Shown here in pieces: positions 11,446-24,222 of a DNA stretch of 64,000 nucleotides. Each line of letters opens with the position of its first letter. Position 1 is the first letter of the stretch. The notes under the pieces are model-generated. The model made no database searches, was not told where the DNA came from, and worked only from the letters and a program-made list of their open reading frames with translations. Source of the stretch: Ophthalmolycus amberensis (taxonomy: Eukaryota > Chordata > Actinopteri > Perciformes > Zoarcidae); the NCBI GenBank assembly GCA_024529925.1, contig JAFEUB010000305.1, positions 167,267-231,266 of the forward strand, read 5' to 3'. The translations under genes were made by a program, and so were the position numbers.

Positions 11446-13406
11446 TATTATTATTATTTTATGTGTTTCGTCGCAAAAAGGAGGTGCTTGGGATATTGGG
11501 AATTTTGTGAAATTTGGCACGCAAGCCAGAATTTGCGAAAATTGCAGTCTGATTGGGTTGTCCAGCTGCAGCATGAAATATTGGCTCGCTAGCGCCCCCT
11601 ATTGAGTAGCCCCAACATCAGGTTTCACCCAGCTGTATGAAAGTTGGTAGGTATGTGGAACGTGATGAGACGCACAAAAAATCCTCTTGGAAGTTTTCTC
11701 TAAACCAAACAGGAAGTCGGCCATTTTTACGTTTATGACGTTTTTTGACCGTTTCAAGGCGTCATACTTTAACGAACTCCTCCCAGAGATTTGACCCGAA
11801 TGACTTCAGATTTGGTCAGTATGCTCTTGAGACCTTGGCAGTGAAAAGGTACTCAAAGATCAAAAAGTTATCGAACTATGTGGCCGTGGCGTGGCGTCAA
11901 ATAATCACCATTCGCCGCGAAACAGGAAGTTGTTGTAACTCGGCCGTACATTGTCGAATCTGCTCCAAATCTCTCATATGTCATAACATCCCGACCCGGA
12001 ACACATGTATATGATAATTTAGAATCATAGTGATAGCGCCACCTAGTGGCAACCGGAAGTTGTACGCTGTGTACTTTGACATCCTGCTCCTCACAGATTA
12101 ATCAGATCCCTCTCAAATGTTGTCAGAACAGCCTTAAGACCTTGATAATGCTTCATTGTGAAGATTGTAAGAAGTTACTGAAGGGCGGCGACGTGGCGGC
12201 TCGGCGAATTTCGATCCTTCGCCATGAACGAATAAACTGATGTAACTCGACTCCACATCATCAGATCTTTACCAGATTTCACATGCTTGATTAGACTCCA
12301 GGCCTGAAGACATCCGCAGGCCAATTTTGAATCATAGTCATAGCGCCACCTACTGGTAACAGGAAGTTAAAGTCTTTATACTTTGGCTTGTTTCTCTTAG
12401 TAGGTAAATCAAATCAATATCAAATTTGTTCCACACATATACAAGAAGTTCATAATGCCAGATCATGAAGCTTTTGATGTTTCGTCGAACGCCGTTGCCG
12501 TGGCGATGCAGTCTTCGCCGTTAACAACGAAGGTCATTTTGAGAGGCTAAAAATGCTCGAAACATAAGCAAACTTGGCAAGTAGATTACAAGGCCGAAAT
12601 GTAGTTATAGAATATGATTTTATTGGTTCAGAGTGGCAAATCGGCTCAATAGCGCCCCCTACAAAATTTCGACGAAGCAGCCCTCGCAGTACGTTTGACC
12701 TAGATGTATGAAATGTGGTAGGAACATGTATCACATATGGACGTAAATAAAGGTCTCTTGGCGCCATGCTCTAAACCCAACCGGAAGTCAGCCATTTTGA
12801 ATTTTTTATGAATTTCTAGTGTCGTTTCTGTCATTTCCAGGTGCTGCACTTTAACGAACTCCTCCTAGTGAATTAATCAGATGAACTTCAAATTTGGTCG
12901 GTACAGTCTAAAGACCTTTGTGATGAAAAGTTACGCAAAGCTTGTTGTTTCGTGAAAAGCTATTGCCGTGGCGACGCATTCTTCACCGTGAAATATTAAG
13001 GTGTTTTGAGGGGCTAAAAATGCTCCAAACATAAGCAAACTTGGCAAGCAGATTACAAGGCCGAAATGTAGTTATAGAATATGATTTCATTGGTTCAGAG
13101 TGGCAAATCGGCTCAATAGCGCCCCCTACAAAATTTCAACGAAGCAGCCCTCGCAGTACGTTTCACCTAGATGTATGAAATTTGGTAGGAACATGTATCG
13201 CATGTGGACTTAAATAAAAGTATATTGGGGCCATGCTCTAAACCTGCATGCGGTGTCTGACGGTCGCAGAACCGAACGGCAGCATCAACCAGAGTCCTCG
13301 CGCCGTCCGACGGTCGCGGACGTTCTCGGCCGCGCAGGCCGGAGTCCCGCCGGCACCCCGACGCGCATATTGCGAGGGCCCGCCCATCGCTGCTCGCAGC
13401 TTTAAT
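11446..13406 (+). repeat. Unit 6, 1,961 bp, no tag
   Basis: This unit has standard layout. The start of the hinge is a plain TTA run of about 15 bp. An ACGTAAATAAAGG variant with GGCGCCATGC near 12,742-12,767 recurs in unit 12. Confidence 0.94.
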
Positions 13407-15364
13407 TATTATTATTTTACAAGTTTCATGGCAAAAAGGAGGTGCTTGGGATATTGGGAATGTTGTGAAATTTGGCACGCAAGCCAGAATTTGCGAAAAT
13501 TGCAGTCTGATTGGGGTGTCCAGCTGCGGTATGAAATATTGGCTCGCTAGCGCCCCCTATTGAGTAGCCCCAACATCGGGTTTCACCCAGCTGTATGAAA
13601 TTTGGTAGGTATGTGGAACTTGATGAGACGCACAAAAAATCCTCTTGGACGTTTTCTCTAAACCAAACAGGAAGTCGGCCATTTTTCCTTTTATGACGTT
13701 TTTTGACCGTTTCAAGGCGTCATACTTTGACGAACTCCTCCCAGAGATTTGACCCGATTGACTTCAGATTCGGCTCGTCTGCTCTTGAGACCTTGGCAGT
13801 GAAAAGGTACTCAAAGATCAAAAAGTTATCGAACTATGTGGCCGTGGCGTGGCGTCAAATAATCACCATTCGCCGCGAAACAGGAAGTTGTTGTAACTCG
13901 GCCGTACATTGTCGAATCTGCTCCAAATCTCTCATATGTCATAACATCCCGACCCGGAACACATCTATATGATAATTTAGAATCATAGTGATAGCGCCAC
14001 CTAGTGGCAACCGGAAGTTGTACGCTGTGTACTTTGACATCCTGCTCCTCACAGATTAGTCAGATCCCTCTCAAATGTTGTCAGAGAAGTCTTAAGACCT
14101 TGATAATGCTTCATTGTGAAGATTGTAAGACGTTACTGAAGGGCGGCCACGTGGCGGCTCGGCGAATTTCGATCCTTCGCCATGAACGAATAAACTGATG
14201 TAACTCGACTCCACATCATCAGATCTTTACCAGATTTCACATGCTTGATTAGACTCCAGGCCTGAAGACATCCGCAGGCCAATTTTGAATCATAGTCATA
14301 GCGCCACCTACTGGTAACAGGAAGTTAAAGTCTTTATACTTTGGCTTGTTTCTCTTAGTAGGTAAATCAAATCAATATCAAATTTGTTCCACACAAATAC
14401 AAGAAGTTCATAATGCCAGATCATGAAGCTTTTGATGTTTCGTCGAACGCCGTTGCCGTGGCGATGCAGTCTTCGCCGTTAACAACGAAGGTCATTTTGA
14501 GAGGCTAAAAATGCTCGAAACATAAGCAAATTTGGCAAGTAGATTACAAGGCCGAAATGTAGTTATAGAATATGATTTCATTGGTTCAGAGTGGCAAATC
14601 GGCTCATTAGCGCCCCCTACAAAATTTCAACGAAGCAGCCCTCGCAGTACGTTTCACCTAGATGTATGAAATTTGGTAGGAACATGTATCACATATGGAC
14701 GTAAATAAAAGTCTCTTGGTGCCATGCTCTAAACCCAACCGGAAGTCAGCCATTTTAAATTTTTTATGAATTTCGAGTGTCGTTTCTGTCATTTCCAGGC
14801 GCTGCACTTCAACGAACTCCTCCTAGGGAATTAATCAGATCAACTTCAAATTTGGTCGGTACAGTCTAAAGACCTTTGTGATGAAAATTTACTCAAAGCT
14901 TGTTGTTTCGTGAAAAGCTGTTGCCGTGGCGACGCATTCTTCACCGTGAAATATTAAGGTGTTTTGAGGGGCTAAAAATGCTCAAAACATAAGCAAACTT
15001 GGCAAGCAGATTACAAGGCCGAAATGTAGTTGGAGAATATGATTTTATTGGTTCAGAGTGGCAAATCGGCTCAATAGCGCCCCCTACAAAATTTCGACGA
15101 AGCAGCCCTCGCAGTACGTTTCACCTAGACGTATGAAATTTGGTAGGAACATGTATCACATGTGGACTTAAATAAAAGTATATTGGGGCCATGCTCTAAA
15201 CCTGCATGCAGTGTCTGACGGTCGCAGAACCGAACGGCAGCATCAACCAGAGTCCTCGCGCCGTCCGACGGTCGCGGACGGTCTCGGCCGCGCAGGCCGG
15301 AGTCCCGCCGGCACCCCGACGCGCATATTGCGAGGGCCCGCCCATCGCTGCTCGCAGCTTTAAT
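13407..15364 (+). repeat. Unit 7, 1,958 bp, no tag
   Basis: This unit has standard length. It carries a GATTAGTCAG variant near 14,054 with GAGAAGTCTTAAG near 14,084. Both are also present in unit 19 at 39,695-39,737, 25,641 bp away. Confidence 0.94.
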
Positions 15365-17390
15365 TAGGGCCCGAGCACCGACGTAGTCGGAAGCGGAGGA
15401 CCTATTGTATTTCTAATGTTTATTATTATTATTATTATTATTTTACAAGTTTCATGGCAAAAAGGAGGTGCTTGGGATATTGGGAATGTTGTGAAATTTG
15501 GCATGCAAGCCAGAATTTGCGAAAATTGCAGTCTGATTGGGGTGTCCAGCTGCGGTATGAAATATTGGCTCGCTAGCGCCCCCTATTGAGTAGCCCCAAC
15601 ATCAGGTTTCACCCAGCTGTATGAAATTTGGTGGGTATGTGGAACGTGATGAGACGCACAAAATATCCTCTTGGAAGTTTTCTCTAAACCAAACAGGAAG
15701 TCGGCCATTTTGACGTTTATGACGTTTTTTGACCGTTTCAAGGCGTCATACTTTAACGAACTCCTCCCAGAGATTTGACCCGATTGACTTCAGATTTGGT
15801 CAGTATGCTCTTGAGACCTTGGCAGTGAAAAGGTACTCAAAGATCAAAAAGTTATCGAACTATGTGGCCGTGGCGTGGCGTCAAAGAAACACCATTCGCC
15901 ACGAAACAGGAAGTTGTTGTAACTCGGCCGTACATTGTCGAATCTGCTCCAAATCTCTCATATGTCATAACATCCTGACCCGGAACACATCTATATGATA
16001 ATTTAGAATCATAGTGATAGCGCCACCTAGTGGCAACCGGAAGTTGTACGCTGTGTACTTTGACATCCTGCTCCTCACAGATTAATCAGATCCCTCTCAA
16101 ATGTTGTCAAACAAGCCTTAACACCTTGATAATGCTTCATTGTGAAGATTGTAAGACGTTACTGAAGGGCGGCGACGTGGCGGCTCGGCGAATTTCCATC
16201 CTTCGCCATGAACGAATAAACTGATGTATCTCGACTCCACATCATCAGATCTTTACCAGATTTCACATGCTTGATTAGACTCCAGGCCGGAAGACATCCG
16301 CAGGCCAATTTTGAATCATAGTCATAGCGCCACCTACTGGTAACAGGAAGTTAAAGTCTTTATACTTTGGCTTGTTTCTCTTAGTAGGTAAATCAAATCA
16401 ATATCAAATTTGTTCCACACATATACAAGAAGTTCATAATGCCAGATCATGAAGCTTTTGATGTTTCGTCGAACGCCGTTGCCGTGGCGATGCAGTCTTC
16501 GCCGTTAACAACGAAGGTCATTTTGAGAGGCTAAAAATGCTCGAAACATAAGCAAACTTGGCAAGCAGATTACAAGGCCGAAATGTAGTTATAGAATATG
16601 ATTTTATTGGTTCAGAGTGGCAAATCGGCTCAATAGCGCCCCCTACAAAATTTCGACGAAGCAGCCCTCGCAGTACGTTTGACCTAGATGTATGAAATGT
16701 GGTAGGAACATGTATCACATATGGACTTCAATAAAAGTCTCTTGGGGCCATGCTCTAAACCCAACCGGAAGTCAGCCATTTTGAATTTTATATGAATTTC
16801 TAGTGTCGTTTCTGTCATTTCCAGGTGCTGCACTTTAACGAACTCCTCCTAGTGAATTAATCAGATCAACTTCAAATTTGGTCGGTACAGTCTAAAGACC
16901 TTTGTGATGAAAAGTTACGCAAAGCTTGTTGTTTCGTGAAAAGCTATTGCCGTGGCGACGCATTCTTCACCGTGAAATATTAAGGTGTTTTGAGGGGCTA
17001 AAAATGCTCGAAACATAAGCAAACTTGGCAAGCAGATTACAAGGCCGAAATGTAGTTATAGAATATGATTTCATTGGTTCAGAGTGGCAAATCGGCTCAA
17101 TAGCGCCCCCTACAAAATTTCAACGAAGCAGCCCTCGCAGTACGTTTCACCTAGATGTATGAAATTTGGTAGGAACATGTATCGCATGTGGACTTAAATA
17201 AAAGTATATTGGGGCCATGCTCTAAACCTGCATGCGGTGTCTGACGGTCACAGAACCGAACGGCAGCATCAACCAGAGTCCTCGCGCCGTCCGACGGTCG
17301 CGGACGTTCTCGGCCGCGCAGGCCGGAGTCCCGCCGGCACCCCGACGCGCATATTGCGAGGGCCCGCCCATCGCTGCTCGCAGCTTTAAT
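15365..17390 (+). repeat. Unit 8, 2,026 bp, one tag
   Basis: One tag (15366-15417) is followed by an uninterrupted TTA run of about seven repeats. The rest is standard. Confidence 0.94.
15366..15417 (+). repeat. Hinge tag, one copy (unit 8)
   Basis: A single tag directly after TAAT, followed by the TTA run. Confidence 0.9.
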
Positions 17391-19357
17391 TATTATTATT
17401 ATTATTATTTTACAAGTTTCATGGCAAAAAGGAGGTGCTTGGGATATTGGGAATGTTGTGAAATTTGGCATGCAAGCCAGAATTTGCGAAAATTGCAGTC
17501 TGATTGGGGTGTCCAGCTGCGGTATGAAATATTGGCTCGCTAGCGCCCCCTATTGAGTAGCCCCAACATCGGGTTTCACCTAGCTGTATGAAATTTGGTA
17601 GGTTTGTGGAACGTGATGAGACGCACAAAAAATCCTCTTGGAAGTTTTCTCTAAACCAAACAGGAAGTCGGCCATTTTTACGTTTATGACGGTTTTTGAC
17701 CGTTTCAAGGCGTCATACTTTAACGAACTCCTCCCAGAGATTTGACCCGATTGACTTCAGATTCGGCTCGTCTGCTCTTGAGACCTTGGCAGTGAAAAGT
17801 TACTCAAAGATCAAAAAGTTATCGAACTATGTGGCCGTGGCGTGGCGTCAAAGAAACACCATTCGCCACGAAACAGGAAGTTGTTGTAACTCGGCCGTAC
17901 ATTGTCTAATCTGCTCCAAATTTCTCATATGTCATAACATCCCGACTCGGAACACATCTATATGATAATTTAGAATCATAGTGATAGCGCCACCTAGTGG
18001 CAACCGGAAGTTGTACGCTGTGTACTTTGACATCCTGCTCCTCACAGATTAATCAGATCCCTCTCAAATGTTGTCAGAAAAGCCTTAAGACCTTGATAAT
18101 GCTTCATTGTGAAGATTGTAAGAAGTTACTGAAGGGCGGCGACGTGGCGGCTCGGCGAATTTCGATCCTTCGCCATGAACGAATAAACTGATGTAACTCG
18201 ACTCCACATCATCAGATCTTTACCAGATTTCACATGCTTGATTAGACTCCAGGCCTGAAGACATCTGCAGGCCAATTTTGAATCATAGTCATAGCGCCAC
18301 CTACTGGTAACAGGAAGTTAAAGTCTTTATACTTTGGCTTGTTTCTCTTAGTAGGTAAATCAAATCAATATCAAATTTGTTGCACACAAATACAAGAAGT
18401 TCATAATGCCAGATCATGAAGCTTTTGATGTTTCGTCTAACGCCGTTGCCGTGGCGATGCAGTCTTCGCCGTTAACAACGAAGGTCATTTTGAGGGGCTA
18501 AAAATGCTCGAAACATAAGCAAACTTGGCAAGTAGATTACAAGGCCGAAATGTAGTTATAGAATATGATTTTATTGGTTCAGAGTGGCAAATCGGCTCAA
18601 TAGCGCCCCCTACAAAAGTTCGACGAAGCAGCCCTCGCAGTATGTTTGACCGAGATGTATGAAATGTGGTAGGAACATGTATCACATATGGACTTCAACA
18701 AAAGTCTCTTGGGGCCATGCTCTAAACCCAACCGGAAGTCAGCCATTTTGCATTTCTTATGAATTTCTAGTGTCGTTTTTGTCATTTCCAGGCGCTGCAC
18801 TTTAACGAACTCCTCCTAGGGAATTAATCAGATCAACTTCAAATTTGGTCGGTACAGTCTAAAGACCTTGGTGATGAAAAGTTACTCAAAGCTTGTTGTT
18901 TCGTGAAAAGCTGTTGCCGTGCCGACGCATTCTTCACCATGAAATATTAAGGTGTTTTGAGGAGCTAAAAATGCTCGAAACATAAGCAAACTTGGCAAGT
19001 AGATTACAAGGCCGAAATGTAGTTATAGAATATGATTTTATTGGTTCAGAGTGGCAAATCGGCTCAATAGCGCCCCCTACAAAATTTCAACGAAGCAGCC
19101 CTCGCAGTACGTTTCACCTAGATGTATGAAATTTGGTAGGAACATGTATCGCGTGTGGACTTAAATAAAAGTATATTGGGGCCATGCTCTAAACCTGCAT
19201 GCGGTGTCTGACGGTCACAGAACCGAACGGCAGCATCAACCAGAGTCCTCGCGCCGTCCGACGGTCGCGGACGTTCTCGGCCGCGCAGGCCGGAGTCCCG
19301 CCGGCACCCCGACGCGCATATTGCGAGGGCCCGCCCATCGCTGCTCGCAGCTTTAAT
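17391..19357 (+). repeat. Unit 9, 1,967 bp, no tag
   Basis: Standard layout with a pure TTA hinge. An ACAAAAGTTCGACG variant near 18,612 is shared with unit 12 near 25,441. Confidence 0.94.
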
Positions 19358-21812
19358 TAGGGCCCGAGCACCGACGTAGTCGGAAGCGGAGGACCTATTG
19401 TATTTCTAATGTTTATTATTATTAGGGCCCGAGCACCGACGTAGTCGGAAGCGGAGGACCTATTGTATTTCTAATGTTTATTCTTATTAGGGCCCGAGCA
19501 CCGACGTAGTCGAGGCGGAGGACCTATTGTATTTCTAATGTTTATTATTATTATTCTTATTTTACCAGTTTCGTCGCAAAAAGGAGGTGCTTGGGATACT
19601 GTGAATTTTGTGAAATTTGGCACGCAAGCCAGAATTTGCGAAAATTGCAGTCTGATTGGGGTGTCCAGCTGCAGTATGAAATATTGGCTCGCTAGCGCCC
19701 CCTATTGAGTAGCCCCAACATCAGGTTTCACCCAGCTGTATGAAATTTGGTAGGTATGTGGAATGTGATGAGACGCACAAAAAATCCTCATGGAAGTTTT
19801 CTCTAAACCAAACAGGAAGTCGGCCATTTTTACTTTTATGACGTTTTTTGACCGTTTCAAGGCGTCATACTTTAACGAACTCCTCCCAGAGATTTGACCC
19901 GATTGACTTCAGATTCGGCTAGTCTGCTCTTGAGACCTTGGCAGTGAAAAGTTACTCAAAGATCAAAAAGTTATCGAACTATGTGGCCGTGGCGTGGCGT
20001 CAAAAAAACACCATTCGCCGAGAAACAGGAAGTTGTTGTAACTCGGCCGTACATTGTCTAATCCGCTCCAAATTTCTCATATGTCATAACATCCCGACTC
20101 GGAACACATCTATATGATAATTTAGAATCATAGTGATAGCGCCACCTAGTGGCAACCGGAAGTTGTACGCTGTGTACTTTGACATCCTGCTCCTCACAGA
20201 TTAATCAGATCCCTCTCAAATGTTGTCAAACAAGCCTTAACACCTTGATAATGCTTCATTGTGAAGATTGTAAGAAGTTACTGAAGGGCGGCGACGTGGC
20301 GGCTCGGCGAATTTCGATCCTTCGCCATGAACGAATAAACTGATGTATCTCGACTCCACATCATCAGATCTTTACCAGATTTCACATGCTTGATTAGACT
20401 CCAGGCCTGAAGACATCCGCAGGCCAATTTTGAATCACAGTCATAGCGCCACCTACTGGTAACAGGAAGTTAAAGTCTTTATACTTTGGCTTGTTTATCT
20501 TAGTAGGTAAATCAAATCAATATCAAATTTGTTCCACACATATACAAGAAGTTCATAATGCCAGATCATGAAGCTTTTGATGTTTCGTCAAACGCCGTTG
20601 CCGTGGCGATGCAGTCTTCGCCGTTAACAACGAAGGTCATTTTGAGAGGCTAAAAATGCTCGAAACATAAGCAAACTTGGCCAGCAGATTACAAGCCCCA
20701 AATGTAGTTATAGAATATGATTTTATTGATTCAGAGTGGCAAATCGGCTCAATAGCGCCCCCTACAAAATTTCGACGAAGCAGCCCTCGCAGTATGTTTG
20801 ACCTAGATGTATGACATTTGGTAGGAACATGTATCACATATGGACTTCAATAAAAGTCTCTTGGGGCCATGCTCTAAACCAAACCGGAAGTCAGCCATTT
20901 TGCATTTCTTATGAATTTCTAGTGTCGTTATTGTCATTTCCAGGCGCTGCACTTTAACGAACTCCTCCTAGGGAATTAATCAGATCAACTTCAAATTTGG
21001 TCGGTACAGTCTAAAGACCTTTGTGATGAAAAGTTACTCAAAGCTTGTTGTTTCGTGAAAAGCTGTTGCCGTGGCGACGGAATTTCGATCCTTCGCCATG
21101 AACGAATAAACTGATGTAACTCGACTCCACATCATCAGATCTTTACCAGATTTCACGTGTGTGATTAGACTCCAGGCCTGAAGACATCTGCAGGCCAATT
21201 TTGAATCATAGTCATAGCGCCACCTACTGGTAACAGGAAGTTAAAGTCTTTATACTTTGGCTTGTTTCTCTTAGTAGGTAAATCAAATCAATATCATATT
21301 TGTTCCACACAAATACAAGAAGTTCATAATGCCAGATCATGAAGCTTTTGATGTTTCATCGAACGCCGTTGCCGTGCCGACGCATTCTTCACCGTGAAAT
21401 ATTAAGGTGTTTTGAGGGGCTAAAAATGCTCGAAACATAAGCAAACTTGGCAAGTAGATTACAAGGCCGAAATGTAGTTATAGAATATGATTTTATTGGT
21501 TCACAGTGGCAAATCGGCGCAATAGCGCCCCCTACAAAATTTCAACGAAGCAGCCCTCGCAGTACGTTTCACCTAGATGTATGAAATTTGGTAGGAACAT
21601 GTATCGCATGTGGACTTAAATAAAAGTATATTGGGGCCATGCTCCGAACCTGCATGCGGTGTCTGACGGTCACAGAACCGAACGGCAGCATCAACCGGAG
21701 TCCTCGCGCCGTCCGACGGTCGCGGACGTTCTCGGCCGCGCAGGCCGGAGTCCCGCCGGCACCCCGACGCGCATATTGCGAGGGCCCGCCCATCGCTGCT
21801 CGCAGCTTTAAT
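19358..21812 (+). repeat. Unit 10, 2,455 bp, three tags and an extra monomer
   Basis: Three tags lie at 19359-19539, the third a shortened variant (GTCGAGGCGG). A junction at 21,079/21,080 inserts an extra segment of about 300 bp. A second switch near 21,372 returns to the normal order. The segment 21,080-21,812 is nearly the same as 42,546-43,278 in unit 20, including the rare GGTTCACAGTGG and ATCGGCGCAATAG variants. Confidence 0.93.
19359..19539 (+). repeat. Hinge tag cluster, three copies (unit 10)
   Basis: The third copy reads GTAGTCGAGGCGG, which breaks up the GGAAGCGG part found in the other tags. Confidence 0.92.
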
Positions 21813-24222
21813 GTTTATTATTAGGGCCCGAGCACCGACGTAGTCGGAAGCGGAGGACCTATTGTATTTCTAATGTTTATTATTATTAGGGCCCGAGCAC
21901 CGACGTAGTCGGAAGCGGAGGACCTATTGTATTTCTAATGTTTATTATTCTTCTTCTTATTCTTATTATTTTAAGTGTTTCATGGCAAAAAGGAGGTGCT
22001 TGGGATATTGGGAATTTTGTGAAATTTGGCACGTCAGCCAGAATTTGCGAAAATTGCAGTCTGATTGGGGTGTCCAGCTGCGGTATGAAATATTGTCTCG
22101 CTAGCGCCCCCTATTGAGTAGCCCCAACATCAGGTTTCACCCAGCTGTATGAAATTTGGTAGGTATGTGGAACGTGATGAGACGCACAAAAAATCCTCTT
22201 GGAAGTTTTCTCTAAACCAAACAGGAAGTCGGCCATTTTTACTTTTATGACGTTTTTTGACCGTTTCAAGGCGTCATACTTTAACGAACTCCTCCCAGAG
22301 ATTTGACCCGATTGACTTCAGATTCGGCTAGTCTGCTCTTGAGACCTTGGCAGTGAAAGGTTACTCAAAGATCAAAAAGTTATCGAACTATGTGGCCGTG
22401 GCGTGGCGTCAAAGAAACACCATTCGCCACGAAACAGGAAGTTGTTGTAACTCGGCCGTACATTGTCGAATCTGCTCCAAATCTCTCATATGTCATAACA
22501 TCCCGACTCGGAACACATCTATATGATAATTTAGAATGACAGTGATAGCGCCACCTAGTGGCAACCGGAAGTTGTACGCTGTGTACTTTGACATCCTGCT
22601 CCTCACAGATTAATCAGATCCCTCTCAAATGTTGTCAAACAAGCCTTAAGACCTTGATAAAGCTTCATTGTGAAGATTGTAAGACGTTACTGAAGGGCGG
22701 CGACGTGGCGGCTCGGCGAATTTCCATCCTTCGCCATGAACGAATAAACTGATGGAACTCGACTCCACATCATCAGATCTTTACCAGATTTCACGTGCTT
22801 GATTAGACTCCAGGCCTGAAGACATCCGCAGGCCAATTTTGAATCATAGTCATAGCGCCACCTACTGGTAACAGGAAGTTAAAGTCTTTATACTTTGGCT
22901 TGTTTCTCTTAGTAGGTAAATCAAATCAATATCAAATTTGTTCCACACAAATACAAGAAGTTCATAATGCCAGATCATGAAGCTTTTGATGTTTCGTCGA
23001 ACGCCGTTGCCGTGGCGATGCAGTCTTCGCCGTTAACAACGAAGGTCATTTTGAGAGGCTGAAAATGCTCGAAACATAAGCAAACTTGGCAAGTAGATTA
23101 CAAGGCCGAAATGTAGTTATAGAATATGATTTTATTGGTTCAGAGTGGCAAATCGGCTCAATAGCGCCCCCTACAAAATTTCAACGAAGCAGCCCTCGCA
23201 GTATGTTTGACCTAGATGTATGAAATGTGGTAGGAACATGTATCACATATGGACTTCAATAAAAGTCTCTTGGCGCCATGCTCTAAACCCAACCGGAAGT
23301 CAGCCATTTTGAATTTCTTATGAATTTCTAGTGTCGTTTCTGTCATTTCCAGGCGCTGCACTTTAACGAACTCCTCCTAGGGAATTAATCAGATCAACTT
23401 CAAATTTGGTCGGTACAGTCTAAAGACCTTTGTGATGAAAAGTTACTCAAAGCTTGTTGTTTCGTGAAAAGCTGTTGCCGTGGCGACGGAATTTCGATCC
23501 TTCGCCATGAACGAATAAACTGATGTAACTCGACTCCACATCATCAGATCTTTACCAGATTTCACGTGTTTGATTAGACTCCAGGCCTGAAGACATCCGC
23601 AGGCCAATTTTGAATCATAGTCATAGCGCCACCTACTGGTAACAGGAAGTTAAAGCCTTTATACTTTGGCTTGTTTCTCTTAGTAGGTAAATCAAATCAA
23701 TATCAAATTTGTTCCACACAAATACAAGAAGTTCATAATGCCAGATCATGAAGCTTTTGATGTTTCGTCGAACGCCGTTGCCGTGGCGATGCAGTCTTCG
23801 CCGTTAACAACGAATGTCATTTTGAGAGGCTACAAATGCTCGAAACATAAGCATACTTGGCAAGCAGATTACAAGGCCGAAATGTAGTTGGAGAATATGA
23901 TTTTATTGGTTCAGAGTGGCAAATCGGCTCAATAGCGCCCCCTACAAAATTTCAACGAAGCAGCCCTCGCAGTACGTTTCACCTAGATGTATGAAATTTG
24001 GTAGGAACATGTATCACATGTGGACTTAAATAAACGTATATTGGGGCCATGCTCTAAACCTGCATGCAGTGTCTGACGGTCACAGAACCGAACGGCAGCA
24101 TCAACCAGAGTCCTCGCGCCGTCCGACGGTCGCGGACGTTCTCGGCCGCGCAGGCCGGAGTCCCGCCGGCACCCCGACGCGCATATTGCGAGGGCCCGCC
24201 CATCGCTGCTCGCAGCTTTAAT
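21813..24222 (+). repeat. Unit 11, 2,410 bp, two tags and an extra monomer
   Basis: Two tags lie at 21823-21939. The GGCGACG/GAATTTCG junction occurs at 23,488/23,489 and adds about 308 bp with one more TAGCGCCACCTA word. Confidence 0.93.
21823..21939 (+). repeat. Hinge tag cluster, two copies (unit 11)
   Basis: Two standard tags, the second followed by mixed TTC/TTA steps. Confidence 0.92.
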
